A stretch of DNA of 33,422 nucleotides from contig CP070739.1 in the NCBI GenBank assembly GCA_020347705.1, forward strand, positions 1,974,155-2,007,576, in the 5' to 3' direction. Every line of letters starts with the position of its first letter. Positions within the stretch are counted from its first letter, which is position 1. The position numbers were made by a program, and so were the translations under genes. The DNA is from Methanomassiliicoccales archaeon. GTDB lineage: Archaea; Thermoplasmatota; Thermoplasmata; GCA-020350865. Shown here piece after piece: positions 15,953 to 24,178 of the stretch. The notes under the pieces are model-generated. The model did not search any database, was not told the origin of the DNA, and was given only the letters and a program-made list of their open reading frames with translations.

Positions 15953-17223
15953 GTGAGTGCCTTTTCCTTTTCGAAACTTGCACCTGTATGCTCGGGCTTC
16001 CTTTTAAGGACTTCGTCAAAGGACTCTAATGCCTCACTGCTTCTGTTGACCTTCATAAGGGCCTTTCCTTTCTCAAACCATAAAGTGATATTCTCAGGAT
16101 CGAGCTGTAAACCGAGGTCAAAGCATCTCAAGGCCTCCTCGAACCTGCCTTCGGCCGCCATCAATCTACCTCTCTCGTACAAGGCATTGATGTCTTCGGG
16201 TTTTAGCTCTAGTATCTTATCAAAGCATTCAATGGCTTTTGCTGTATCACCATTTTTTCCGAGCAATAAGCCCTTTTTATACCAGGCCATCCTGTAGCTT
16301 GGCTTGATCCTTGCTGCTTGTTCGTAACATTCCAGAGCAGAACCGTTAACATCCTTCTTCTCGAATAAAATACCTTTAGCACACAGCACTTCCACATAAT
16401 TTGGGTCGATCTCCAAAGCTGTCTCGAAGCATTCCAGTGCTGCATCAAGCCTGCCTAGGCTCATCAGGGCCATACCTTTTCCATGCCAAAAAAGGTTGTT
16501 TTCTGGGACCAAATCCAGGGCTTTATCGTAGCACTTGATCGCTATCCTAGGCATCTTCATCTTTAAAAGGGTATATCCCTTCACATACCATGATCTGCTG
16601 TCATTGCGCTCCATTGAAAGGGCCTCGTTGATACTGTTTAGGCTCTCCTGGAACATGTTCATTTTTAGGAGGGTGATAGCTTTGTTGTAACACGCAACAT
16701 GACTCTTTCTTAATTCCATGGCCTTATCATAGCATTCAATGGCCTTTTGAAAGTCCTTTTTTTGTGCAAGTGCCATTCCCTTGCAGTTCCAGGCATACGC
16801 ACTGTTGTCTTTGACCTTCAAGGCCCTGTCGTACCAACTTATCGCATCCTCGTATTTTTGTTTATCGAACGCTGATTTACCCTTTTCAATGAGGGAGAAG
16901 AAATCCTTGCTCTCCAAGAACTCCTCTGAGGTGTACTCCCTTCCACATATGGAGCATTTTCCAACCCTTTTCGCGCAGCTTTCATGAGATATATGGCCGC
17001 ATTCGCATTCAAAATACTCGCCTTCATCCTTTATGAAGCCCAGACAGATATAACATCTCTCTTCAACACCAGTTGATGAAGCTGGTACGATGGAGGGTAC
17101 TTGCCCTTTGGACGATGGTTTTTCATCTAAATTCTTGTACTCCCTGCAGACCTTGCAGTACCAACTCGTGTATTTCTCGATGTATTTTAGCTCTGATCCG
17201 CACTGAGAACATCTGTCATTCAC
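15943..17223 (-). CDS. Zinc-ribbon, RING-H2-like and TPR-repeat protein
   Basis: 426 residues from a GTG start, supported by GGGGGAG about 10 bases upstream. N-terminus: a zinc ribbon with C5/C8 and C23/C26. A second metal site follows: C57-x2-C60-x12-C73-x3-H77-x2-H80-x2-C83-x6-C90-x2-C93, which fits the RING-H2 consensus ligand for ligand. RING-H2 domains in eukaryotes recruit E2 enzymes; in archaea such a domain may only be a protein-binding zinc finger. From about residue 105 to the end there are about nine TPR units of 34 residues (for example AIECYDKAMEL, ALECFETALEIDPN), a protein-interaction superhelix. No membrane segment is seen, so it is cytoplasmic. The last codons and stop (ACG CGA GGG TAG) lie in the tRNA-end repeat, so the native C-terminus may have differed. 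Confidence 0.85.
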   Translation of the reverse strand: MNDRCSQCGSELKYIEKYTSWYCKVCREYKNLDEKPSSKGQVPSIVPASSTGVEERCYICLGFIKDEGEYFECECGHISHESCAKRVGKCSICGREYTSEEFLESKDFFSLIEKGKSAFDKQKYEDAISWYDRALKVKDNSAYAWNCKGMALAQKKDFQKAIECYDKAMELRKSHVACYNKAITLLKMNMFQESLNSINEALSMERNDSRSWYVKGYTLLKMKMPRIAIKCYDKALDLVPENNLFWHGKGMALMSLGRLDAALECFETALEIDPNYVEVLCAKGILFEKKDVNGSALECYEQAARIKPSYRMAWYKKGLLLGKNGDTAKAIECFDKILELKPEDINALYERGRLMAAEGRFEEALRCFDLGLQLDPENITLWFEKGKALMKVNRSSEALESFDEVLKRKPEHTGASFEKEKALTRG

Positions 17224-17319
17224 AGAATCAGCTCCCCCTTTTTTTCCTTTCGCGGTATGATTTTGAGCGTATTTAATTGTTTATCTTTGGCCTATGGATT
17301 CTTTACGAGATTCGAGGTT

Positions 17320-17793
17320 TTAATATCCGATACTGTGAAGGAAATATTCTGCTGAGTATTTGCCGATATGTCGAAAACGATTTGTTATCTCGTCAATCGC
17401 GGTGTCGTAATCGCCTTTTTTCAAGGTGTTCAAATAATTTGAAAACGAGGAATATTCCTTCTTGATTTTCTGAAACTCCCTTGCATTGGCGATAATGGAT
17501 TCGGTTTTCTTTCTATTTCTAATCATTCCGGGATTTTTAAGATGTTCATCGACCTCGGAATCTGCCAATCTATCAATATCGAAATTTAAAAATGCGGCCT
17601 TGGTTTTTCTCCAGTTCTTTCTCACAGACCCCCATCCAAGTCCTGCTTGCAGCACACATAAGGACAGGATTTCAAAGTATTCCTCGTCGGACTTGGGAAT
17701 CTTACCTGGATTGCATATGCCTTCTTCTTCTTTAGTAAAGGTGCATTCCCAAGGTGCCGTATGTTCCTTCCCTGAATTTGCTTGTCCCTTCAT
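17320..17793 (-). CDS. DNA-3-methyladenine glycosylase I (Tag)-like protein
   Basis: 157 residues. The segment FEILSLCVLQAGLGWGSV aligns with FEMICLEGQQAGLSW of Tag, and FDIDRLADSEVDEHLKNPGMIRNRKKTESIIANARE with the family's IIRNRxKI...NA helix. Tag removes 3-methyladenine from DNA. Two features differ: the family glutamate before GQQAGLSW is cysteine here (C46), and the protein stops at FLHSIGY, before the C-terminal His/Cys zinc ligands of classical Tag. It may have a different base specificity or be a non-catalytic binder. It begins 8 bases after the GXGXG glutamate synthase gene and is probably the last gene of that transcript, though not metabolically related. Confidence 0.75.
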   Translation of the reverse strand: MKGQANSGKEHTAPWECTFTKEEEGICNPGKIPKSDEEYFEILSLCVLQAGLGWGSVRKNWRKTKAAFLNFDIDRLADSEVDEHLKNPGMIRNRKKTESIIANAREFQKIKKEYSSFSNYLNTLKKGDYDTAIDEITNRFRHIGKYSAEYFLHSIGY

Positions 17794-17801
17794 TTTCTAT
17801 C

Positions 17802-18605
17802 TCACACCGTTCTCGGATTGTAGTAGGAGCCATAGGGCCTGGAAGAGGAAGGGGCGATCTTTTTAATCTCTCTTTCCCAGATTTTTTCAATAGGTATATC
17901 AAAATATTCGCAGAACTCTTCGAGAATTGGAGTAAGCAGACTCAGATCATCCTCTGTGAAGGAACAAAGCGTAGCGCTCACACCGAGAGCATGCTCTGGA
18001 ACCTCACCCCTTATGTAAATCGTACCGCCGTGTATTCCGCTGCCGATGCTTCCCCTAACAACTTCCTTGGCGGAGACATCCTCAACGCTCCCGTTTCTTA
18101 TCCTCAAACCCAGGGCAACCAGTATCCCGCCGGCCATGTACTCCCCGAAGAACTCCTTCACCTGGCCTCCGTAAACGATTATGGGTTTTTGCTCCAAATA
18201 CTCCTTCATGTGGATTCCTATTCTGTACCCTCCATCCCCCCTAACGAATATCTTGCCGTTTCTCGCGGCCAAACCTGTGACGTCCCATGCATTTCCATGA
18301 ACTATAATGGTCCCTGCGTTCATGGTGTTGCCTGTTTGGTCCTCGCAACTGCCGAAAACCTCGATTGTGGGTCCGCTTAAAAACACGCCCAAGTCATTGC
18401 CTGGGGTTCCATGAATATCGATCTTCACATCGGAATGCTCCATGCAGTCCGCAATGAACCTCTGGCCGAGAACATCTTTTACAATGATATGTTTTGCACC
18501 AGAATCAGCGGCATCATGAATCTTCTCGTTGAGCACCCAGTAGCGCAGCGGATTGCCATCCTTATCCAATGCATCTATTGTTATCTCATGTTCGGCCATA
18601 TTCAT
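17802..18605 (-). CDS. gltB3: Glutamate synthase GXGXG-domain subunit (archaeal split type)
   Basis: 267 residues. A right-handed beta-helix with repeated glycine turns: AGTIIVHGNAWDVTGLAARNG, RGDGGYRIGIHMKE, GGQVKEFFGEYMAGG and GGTIYIRGE. This corresponds to the C-terminal domain of bacterial GltB, which packs against the FMN domain and helps shape the ammonia channel. In this organism it is a separate protein. The stop codon of the FMN subunit abuts its start (18605/18606), so translation is probably coupled. The C-terminal 40 residues (IEKIWEREIKKIAP...) are an extension beyond the helix. The gene name is by domain equivalence. Confidence 0.92.
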   Translation of the reverse strand: MNMAEHEITIDALDKDGNPLRYWVLNEKIHDAADSGAKHIIVKDVLGQRFIADCMEHSDVKIDIHGTPGNDLGVFLSGPTIEVFGSCEDQTGNTMNAGTIIVHGNAWDVTGLAARNGKIFVRGDGGYRIGIHMKEYLEQKPIIVYGGQVKEFFGEYMAGGILVALGLRIRNGSVEDVSAKEVVRGSIGSGIHGGTIYIRGEVPEHALGVSATLCSFTEDDLSLLTPILEEFCEYFDIPIEKIWEREIKKIAPSSSRPYGSYYNPRTV

Positions 18606-20141
18606 TCACCCCCATGCCTCGCCGGCATGCTTCACATCCAGTATGTCCGCGATCCTTGGATTGGGGCCCACATATCTCAGCCTGTCGCGGTTGCCCACGA
18701 AGCTTTCCACTGAATCGATGCCCATGGCACCGCATATCTCCCGCAGCTCCTCTGTCCATGCGTGAAATAGATTCGATATTCTCGTGGCCGCCACTTCTAT
18801 GTTCAGCCTTTGGGTATAGGCTGGATTCTGCGTGGCGATACCCCAGGGGCACAGACCCCGATGGCACTGTTGACACACTCTGCAGCCCATGGCTATCAAC
18901 ACGGGCGTGCATATCATGGCCACATCCGCTCCCAAGGCCAGGGCCTTAACGAGATCGGCAGAGTACCTTATACTCCCTCCGGCACAGAGAGTGGTCTTGT
19001 GTCTGATACCCTCCTCTCTCAGTCTTTGGTCAACCGTGGCTATGGCAAGCTCTATGGGAATGCCTGCATGGTCCCTGATGATCCTCGGCGTGGCCCCTGT
19101 TCCTCCGCGAAAACCGTCCAATGTGATGAAGTCAGCTCCGGCCCTCACCATCCCCGAAGCAATTGCGGCACTGTTGTGAACCGCTGCTATCTTCACCCCT
19201 ACTGGGACCCTGTACCTCGTGGCCTCCTTCAAGGCGAATATAAGCTGTTGCAGATCCTCGATGCTGTAAATATCGTGATGGGGATAGGGTGAAAGAGCAT
19301 CGGTGCCTTTGGGTATCATCCTCGTTATGGAAATAAGCTGAGAGGTCTTTTCGCCGGGGAGATGACCGCCGTGACCAGGTTTTGCACCTTGACCGATCTT
19401 AATCTCCAGAGCGGCCACCTTTTTGAGGTAGTTTGCATCCACGCCGAACCTGCCGCTGGCCACCTCACTGTTGATTATGTCGCCGTATTTGTAAAAATCT
19501 GGATGCAGGCCGCCTTCGCCTGTACCCACCAGGGTGCCCACCTTTTGCGCGGCCTTGAACAGAGCGATTTGTGCATTGTAGCTGATGCTGCCAAGGGACA
19601 TCTGGCCCACCATGATGGGGGTTGCGAGTTCGAGGTTGGGGGGGAGTTTCGTTCTGAATATTATATCGTCACCTTTTTCCTCAAATTCTAATTTCTTTGG
19701 TTTTGAGCCCAGGAAGCACTTGGTTTCGATGGGCTCTCTTAGCGGATCGATTGCAGGATTGGTCACCTGTGCCGCATCCAAAACCAGATCATCGAATATA
19801 CTTCTGTAGGGCAGGTCGTTTCCGCATGAGGCGAGCATCACCCCACCTGTGGATGCCTGCTCCCATCCTATTCTCCTGATTCTATCGGTGTATGCAAAAT
19901 GAACTGGATAGGCCATATCGTTGGCCCTGATCGTTATAGCCTCCTGAGGGCATTTTGCGGTGCACCTTTGACATGCCACACAGTTATCGTGATTTGTGAC
20001 GATCCTGTCACCGTTGAATGACAGTGCATCGAATGTGCAGTTCACGGTACATCGTTTGCAGATCTTGCATCTCTCTCTGTCTATTTCTATCTTGAACCTT
20101 GGCGGTATCTCGATTCTTATGCCTTCCATTTTTGCAGGCAT
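18606..20141 (-). CDS. gltB2: Glutamate synthase FMN subunit with N-terminal 2[4Fe-4S] ferredoxin
   Basis: 511 residues. The start is taken as ATG at 20141 rather than the GTG at 20147, because GGAGGT (20148-20153) directly abuts the GTG but sits 6 bases from the ATG. Two ferredoxin motifs, C25-x2-C28-x2-C31-x3-C35 and C54-x2-C57-x2-C60-x3-C64-P, precede the (beta/alpha)8 FMN synthase domain: GQGAKPGHGGHLPGEK, PHHDIYSIEDLQQLI, GVKIAAVHNSAAIASGMVRAGAD, DGFRGGTGATP and the cluster-binding CxxC(x2)C...CPWGIATQNP. It makes glutamate from 2-oxoglutarate and ammonia passed from the glutaminase subunit, with electrons entering through the ferredoxin domain. No NADPH-binding (GltD) gene is present in the window. 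Confidence 0.95.
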   Translation of the reverse strand: MPAKMEGIRIEIPPRFKIEIDRERCKICKRCTVNCTFDALSFNGDRIVTNHDNCVACQRCTAKCPQEAITIRANDMAYPVHFAYTDRIRRIGWEQASTGGVMLASCGNDLPYRSIFDDLVLDAAQVTNPAIDPLREPIETKCFLGSKPKKLEFEEKGDDIIFRTKLPPNLELATPIMVGQMSLGSISYNAQIALFKAAQKVGTLVGTGEGGLHPDFYKYGDIINSEVASGRFGVDANYLKKVAALEIKIGQGAKPGHGGHLPGEKTSQLISITRMIPKGTDALSPYPHHDIYSIEDLQQLIFALKEATRYRVPVGVKIAAVHNSAAIASGMVRAGADFITLDGFRGGTGATPRIIRDHAGIPIELAIATVDQRLREEGIRHKTTLCAGGSIRYSADLVKALALGADVAMICTPVLIAMGCRVCQQCHRGLCPWGIATQNPAYTQRLNIEVAATRISNLFHAWTEELREICGAMGIDSVESFVGNRDRLRYVGPNPRIADILDVKHAGEAWG

Positions 20142-20143
20142 TC

Positions 20144-21430
20144 TCACACCTCCATTCTCAAATTCTTGCCTTCAAACTGTTTCTCGGTGCCTTTCCACAC
20201 GATACCCTTATAGAGCTGCGCGATCACGGGATTGCCTGTTATCGGTGCCCAGACCTCACCCATATCACCCACCCTGTTCAGAGCACATTCCTCACTGGCC
20301 GCGAATGCGGTATTCCCGTCGTCTGAGATCCCTGCAATCATAGGCCTCAGTTTCTTTCTATCGGTTAAGGCGATCATGGATGGATTCGGCCTGTTCGTGC
20401 CAACAAGAATACTAAAGGGTCCGTTTATCATGGCCCTACCGTAGGTCATTCGGAGGGCCTTGGCCACTTTTTTCTGATCCTCAGTAAGAAGGGATATATC
20501 CTCGAAATAGCGGGGAGCCATGGCCATAGATGCGATCAACTTGGGAAGGCCGTGCTTTCTGCATAGAAGATCCCATATGTACGTGACCACCTCAGAGTCG
20601 GTGAGAAGGGTGCACTTGTATCCCCACATCTCCACATACCTTTTGTTGGTTCCATAGGATGTGATCTCGCCGTTGTGACATAGGGACCAATCCAGGATGT
20701 TGAAGGGATGGGCTCCTCCCCACCATCCTGGTGTATTGGTGGGAAATCTGGAATGCGCAAGCCACATATAGCCCTCGTATCTTTCCCTCAGATCGTAGAA
20801 TTCCGCGATTTCAAAGCTCCATCCGTTGCCTTTGAAGACGGCCATGTTCCTGCCTGATGACATGCAGAACGCTCCGTTGATCCTGACGTTGATGTGCATG
20901 ATAACGTCCACCATGTAATCGTCCTCGCTTTCGATGTGGGGACTTCCTTGGACGAGGCTGGGCGGGATTTCCATAAAAAAGCGCCATATCAGCGGATAAG
21001 GTCCGTGCATACCCTTGACCGGGGTCGTAAAAACTTCCTCATCCTTGACTATGTTTCCCACTTTTTTAAGGTATTCTTCAACCTTTTCTTTGGCCACCTC
21101 ATCATCCAAAAGAAGCTGGATGCAGTAAAAGTCGGCCATGTCAGGAAAGAGTCCGTAGCAGGCAAAACCAGCTCCCAGGCCATTTTCTCTGTCCGTCATG
21201 GTGGTTATCATGTCAACAGCTCGGCTTCCGTTCTCTCGTTTACCGTTGATATTTATGAGACCAGCGATGCCGCAGGCCTCAATATCCTTGATAAATCCGT
21301 TCGGAGGGATCGTAACGCCTATTCTCCCTTTTTTTCCCCTGGATTCCCCTATGGTTCCTACTCTGCCCAGGCGCCCCCAAAAGGAGGTGCTCGGGCGCGA
21401 ATCCGGATGTTTTATAATATCTCTACGCAT
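20144..21430 (-). CDS. gltB1: Glutamate synthase glutaminase subunit (class II amidotransferase)
   Basis: 428 residues from the ATG at 21430, chosen because AAGGTGAT lies about 5 bases upstream; in-frame ATGs at 21445 and 21475 lack this. The class II amidotransferase core starts at ACGIAGLIN, whose Cys (C53) is the expected N-terminal nucleophile. The preceding 52 residues must therefore be removed, or be a conserved leader of this archaeal subgroup. Other marks: WLAHSRFPTNTPGWWGGAHPF, LCHNGEITSYGTNKRYVE and LTDSEVVTYIWD. It frees ammonia from glutamine for the FMN subunit. Its start overlaps the stop of the HdrBC gene, and its stop is two bases before the next ATG: tight translational coupling. 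Confidence 0.92.
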   Translation of the reverse strand: MRRDIIKHPDSRPSTSFWGRLGRVGTIGESRGKKGRIGVTIPPNGFIKDIEACGIAGLININGKRENGSRAVDMITTMTDRENGLGAGFACYGLFPDMADFYCIQLLLDDEVAKEKVEEYLKKVGNIVKDEEVFTTPVKGMHGPYPLIWRFFMEIPPSLVQGSPHIESEDDYMVDVIMHINVRINGAFCMSSGRNMAVFKGNGWSFEIAEFYDLRERYEGYMWLAHSRFPTNTPGWWGGAHPFNILDWSLCHNGEITSYGTNKRYVEMWGYKCTLLTDSEVVTYIWDLLCRKHGLPKLIASMAMAPRYFEDISLLTEDQKKVAKALRMTYGRAMINGPFSILVGTNRPNPSMIALTDRKKLRPMIAGISDDGNTAFAASEECALNRVGDMGEVWAPITGNPVIAQLYKGIVWKGTEKQFEGKNLRMEV

Positions 21431-22808
21431 CGGTATCACCTTCATTTTCTGATTTCTCGCAGGCGGCCTTTTCAAGGAGCTTCCTCAACTCCTTAATGTC
21501 AGGTGGTGAAATCCTCATAAGGCCGATTTCCTCTCTCAGTTTTGTATCGGGTGCAAACGAGTAACCTGTCTCGTGAAGCTCCGAGATTCTATGGCCCACA
21601 ACCTCAGGATAGATACCTTTTGCCGCCGCCATATTCTTCAACCTGACAATCAGCTTCACCATACCGAAGTCTTGCGGACAGGCCTCAACACATTCATGAC
21701 AGTTCATGCAGAACCAGATATCGTCCCTTTTTATGGCCTCGTCCACCTTATTCTCCAAAACGAGTTTCAGTATCTCTTCGGGATGATAATCAGATGTCGT
21801 CATGGCTGTGGGACAGTCATCAGTGCAGGCCAAACATTTTTCGCATATTTCCAGCTGAGGTCTCGTAACATCCTCGGTAAAAACAGATTCATCGGCCCTT
21901 TCACCGAGAATCCGCATCACAAGCTCTCTCTCATTCCCTACGCTGTTTTCGTAGTGCATCCACAATCCCAGCTCATCCGGGGTGAAGCCCAGGGCCAGAC
22001 CCATAAGCTGGGTGATATAAAATACTGGTAATCGCAACTTTTCCGAGTAGATCTCATAAATCTCCCTTTCGCTCCGATAGAACTGGGCAAAACAGAAAGG
22101 GCAGTTGACGACTATGGCCTCTGCCTGGGCCTCTTTAACAGAGCAAAGCACCCTTCGAGCGGCCGGAACCACATCATCCTTCCTGGCGATGGAAAGTCCT
22201 CCACCGCAGCACGAATATTGCTCCGCGTAAAATACGACATCCCCTCCGATCACCTCTATGAGATCCGCGAGATAGAATGGCTCATCGGGACTGTCAAAAC
22301 CCATGGAATCCGAGGGTCTTTTTGCATGGCAACCTTCGAATGGAGCGCATTTTATGCCTTTAAGGGGATTTACAACCGCTTTTTCGATGGCGCCCACTCC
22401 GACATCATCATGTAATACCTGAACCAGATGTTTCACCTCTATTTCACCGCGAAACTCAAGTCCGAAACTTTCTAGCAATTCGTTGATCTCTGCCCTGAAT
22501 CCATCGTCGCTTTTCAGCTTGGTGTTCACGGTTTTGAGGGTGTCGTAGCAGCCGTTGCATAATGATAGGATATCATATCCTTTCTCTTCGGCCAGGCAGA
22601 GATTCCTTGCGGCAAGAGCGTACCAAAGATGCATATCAGAACTCTGGATGGCCATCTGGTTGGGACAGCAGCTAGCTGCCTCAATAAAGTGAAGTTCCAG
22701 ACCAAGTGATTCGAGAACCTTTTTCGAGGCATTCTCGATGAAGGGGAACTTACTTGGAATCAAACATCCCGTAAACAGCGAATATGTTCTCGCATCTTGT
22801 TTAGTCAT
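21423..22808 (-). CDS. HdrB-HdrC fusion protein (heterodisulfide-reductase-like electron carrier)
   Basis: 461 residues from ATG 22808 (GAGGG about 6 bases upstream; a TTG at 22832 is less likely). Two complete CCG domains, as in HdrB: C15-x31-CC(47,48)-x35-C84-x2-C87, and a second with GC, SCCGG and NCPFC, each able to hold a noncubane [4Fe-4S] cluster. The C-terminal third has two [4Fe-4S] ferredoxin motifs as in HdrC (CEKCLACTDDCP and CMNCHECVEACP). The order is B then C, the reverse of HdrD. No membrane helix is visible. Lying between the regulator and the glutamate synthase subunits, with overlapping start and stop codons, it is a good candidate electron donor for the synthase. True heterodisulfide reduction is not supported by any neighbour. 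Confidence 0.88.
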   Translation of the reverse strand: MTKQDARTYSLFTGCLIPSKFPFIENASKKVLESLGLELHFIEAASCCPNQMAIQSSDMHLWYALAARNLCLAEEKGYDILSLCNGCYDTLKTVNTKLKSDDGFRAEINELLESFGLEFRGEIEVKHLVQVLHDDVGVGAIEKAVVNPLKGIKCAPFEGCHAKRPSDSMGFDSPDEPFYLADLIEVIGGDVVFYAEQYSCCGGGLSIARKDDVVPAARRVLCSVKEAQAEAIVVNCPFCFAQFYRSEREIYEIYSEKLRLPVFYITQLMGLALGFTPDELGLWMHYENSVGNERELVMRILGERADESVFTEDVTRPQLEICEKCLACTDDCPTAMTTSDYHPEEILKLVLENKVDEAIKRDDIWFCMNCHECVEACPQDFGMVKLIVRLKNMAAAKGIYPEVVGHRISELHETGYSFAPDTKLREEIGLMRISPPDIKELRKLLEKAACEKSENEGDTDA

Positions 22809-22850
22809 ATCATCCCTCTGTATCCATATCAATCGGTTGAAGTCTTCACC

Positions 22851-23300
22851 CTATATCTTTGGTACGAAGCCTTCTTTTATCACGTTCAATATCAATTTTG
22901 TGTGGGTCCGAAGCACATACCTTTGTCCAGCCAGTTCTTTTACGAATGTGTTGAGGGCCTCGGTGTTCTTGAATTTGGTAATGAAGGTGGTGTCATAGTC
23001 TCCGGTTATGTCGTAGATGGAGCATACATTCTCATATTTCGAGCATCTCTTCTGTAACTCCTCGAGATGACCGCCTTTTATCCTCACATCTATCATGGCG
23101 CAGATACCGAAACCCAGTTTTTCCGCATCTAATTCCGGTATGATCCGGATTATTATCTTCTCCTCTTTCATGCGCTTAATCCTGTTATGCACGGTTCCAA
23201 CTGATGTGTCTACTTCCTTTGCTATGGTCTCGTAGTTGACGGAGGCATCTTTAAGCAGCATTCTCAAAATATCCTGATCCAGCTCGTCAATGCTTTTCAT
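22851..23300 (-). CDS. Lrp/AsnC family transcriptional regulator
   Basis: 149 residues: N-terminal helix-turn-helix (LDQDILRMLLKDASVNYETIAKEVDTSVGTVHNRIKRM) and a C-terminal RAM domain (GFGICAMIDVRIKGG, then YDITGDYDTTFITKF), the ligand-binding octamer-forming fold that senses amino acids or related metabolites. It is the first gene of the cluster with HdrBC and glutamate synthase, 42 bases ahead of HdrBC, so it probably senses glutamate, glutamine or another amino acid and controls this operon, and itself. The upstream spacer is very AT-rich with repeated TATTTTCA motifs that could be its sites. Confidence 0.93.
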   Translation of the reverse strand: MKSIDELDQDILRMLLKDASVNYETIAKEVDTSVGTVHNRIKRMKEEKIIIRIIPELDAEKLGFGICAMIDVRIKGGHLEELQKRCSKYENVCSIYDITGDYDTTFITKFKNTEALNTFVKELAGQRYVLRTHTKLILNVIKEGFVPKI

Positions 23301-23329
23301 TTCGATGTACCTTACTTCCTGTATATGGC

Positions 23330-23425
23330 ATTAATGTAATTTAAAGCTTTTCATTATATTTTCAATTTTTATAAGATATTTTCATAATTATTGTAATTTT
23401 TTAAAATATTTTGATGGACGGATAA
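23330..23425. promoter_or_regulatory. AT-rich divergent promoter region with TATTTTCA repeats
   Basis: Between the Lrp-like gene and pcc1 the sequence contains several related AT-rich words, including TTTTCATTATA, TATTTTCAA, GATATTTTCATAA and AAATATTTTG, spaced roughly 10-25 bases apart. Lrp/AsnC proteins commonly wrap such phased AT-rich sites next to their own gene. No exact palindrome stands out. Confidence 0.35.
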
Positions 23426-23493
23426 ATAATCTGAATATCTTAAAATACGAAAAATAGCGGTTTTTTGGGCATTTTGCATTCAACTTGCAACAA

Positions 23494-23504
23494 TCTTTTA
23501 ATAA
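23494..23504 (+). promoter_or_regulatory. TATA box of pcc1, leaderless start
   Basis: TCTTTTAATAA is a TATA box; the expected start site 22-26 bases on falls at about 23525, exactly the GTG start codon of Pcc1. No Shine-Dalgarno site is present. This is the main reason for rejecting the longer reading from 23465. Confidence 0.55.
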
Positions 23505-23524
23505 CCACACGCCATTTAGGGCCC

Positions 23525-23773
23525 GTGAAAAAGGCCAAGATAACCCTAAAAAAATCCGGTAGGATCGCAGATGTGGTGGCCAAGTCGCTCTTGCCTGAGA
23601 CAGAAAGAAACATACCAAGAACGCATGTGGATGTTCAGGAAGACGAAGACACTATCTATATCGAGATTCGCGCAAATGATGTCAGTGCATTAAGAGCGGC
23701 GATCAACTCGTATCTAAGATGGATGAAGGTTTCGGTTGATACCTACAACGAGGCCTGCCGTATAACCGAATAG
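23525..23773 (+). CDS. pcc1: KEOPS complex subunit Pcc1
   Basis: 82 residues from a GTG at 23525. The longer in-frame reading from 23465 would start upstream of the TATA box. The protein shows the small Pcc1 alpha/beta fold: KAKITLKKSGRIADVVAKSLLPE, a middle TYIEIRANDVSALRAAINSYLRWM-like segment and a C-terminal helix. Pcc1 is the dimerisation platform of KEOPS, which with Kae1 makes the universal t6A base of ANN-decoding tRNAs. It is followed by prefoldin beta after 30 bases, a conserved archaeal neighbour pair. Confidence 0.85.
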   Translation: MKKAKITLKKSGRIADVVAKSLLPETERNIPRTHVDVQEDEDTIYIEIRANDVSALRAAINSYLRWMKVSVDTYNEACRITE

Positions 23774-23803
23774 GAGTATAAATTATCCTAAAGACGTGAT
23801 AAT

Positions 23804-24175
23804 ATGGAAAAAGAAATGTCAGCTCAATTACAGAATAAAATCGCTCAGTTCCAGCATATACAGCAGCAAATTCAGGTACTTTCCTCTCAGAAATTTCAGC
23901 TGGAGGCCCAGCTGAGGGAAACGGAGAGGGCCCTTTCTGAATTGGATAAGATTTCAGAGGACACCCCTGTATATAAAAGCGTGGGCAGCCTTCTTGTAAA
24001 GGCAGAGGACAAGGAAGGAGTGGAGAAGGAGCTTAACGAAAAGAAAGAGACCATCGATATCCGCATAAAGGCATTGGACAGGCAGGAGAAGCATCTTGTG
24101 GAGAAGTATCAAGCCTTGCAGCAGGAACTGTCCGCAGCACTTACCGCGAACAAACAGGCCCAAGATGGCTCGTGA
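23804..24175 (+). CDS. pfdB: Prefoldin beta subunit
   Basis: 123 residues, the family's usual length. Two long coiled-coil helices (about 5-48 and 75-118) flank the short beta hairpin TPVYKSVGSLLVKAED, the classic beta-prefoldin layout. Four beta and two alpha subunits form the hexameric jellyfish-shaped chaperone that hands unfolded proteins to the thermosome. The ATG is preceded by GTGAT at about 10 bases. It is co-directional with pcc1 and ends 4 bases before the convergent zinc-ribbon gene. Confidence 0.95.
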   Translation: MEKEMSAQLQNKIAQFQHIQQQIQVLSSQKFQLEAQLRETERALSELDKISEDTPVYKSVGSLLVKAEDKEGVEKELNEKKETIDIRIKALDRQEKHLVEKYQALQQELSAALTANKQAQDGS

Positions 24176-24178
24176 GGA

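Noticed and set aside
17754-18380. 208-codon plus-strand reading frame opposite the GXGXG gene
   Set aside because: No similarity to a known family by eye, no ribosome site, and it lies fully antisense to a well-identified gene.
23465-23524. Longer Pcc1 starting at TTG 23465
   Set aside because: The extra 20 residues lie upstream of and across the TATA box and do not match the family's N-terminus.
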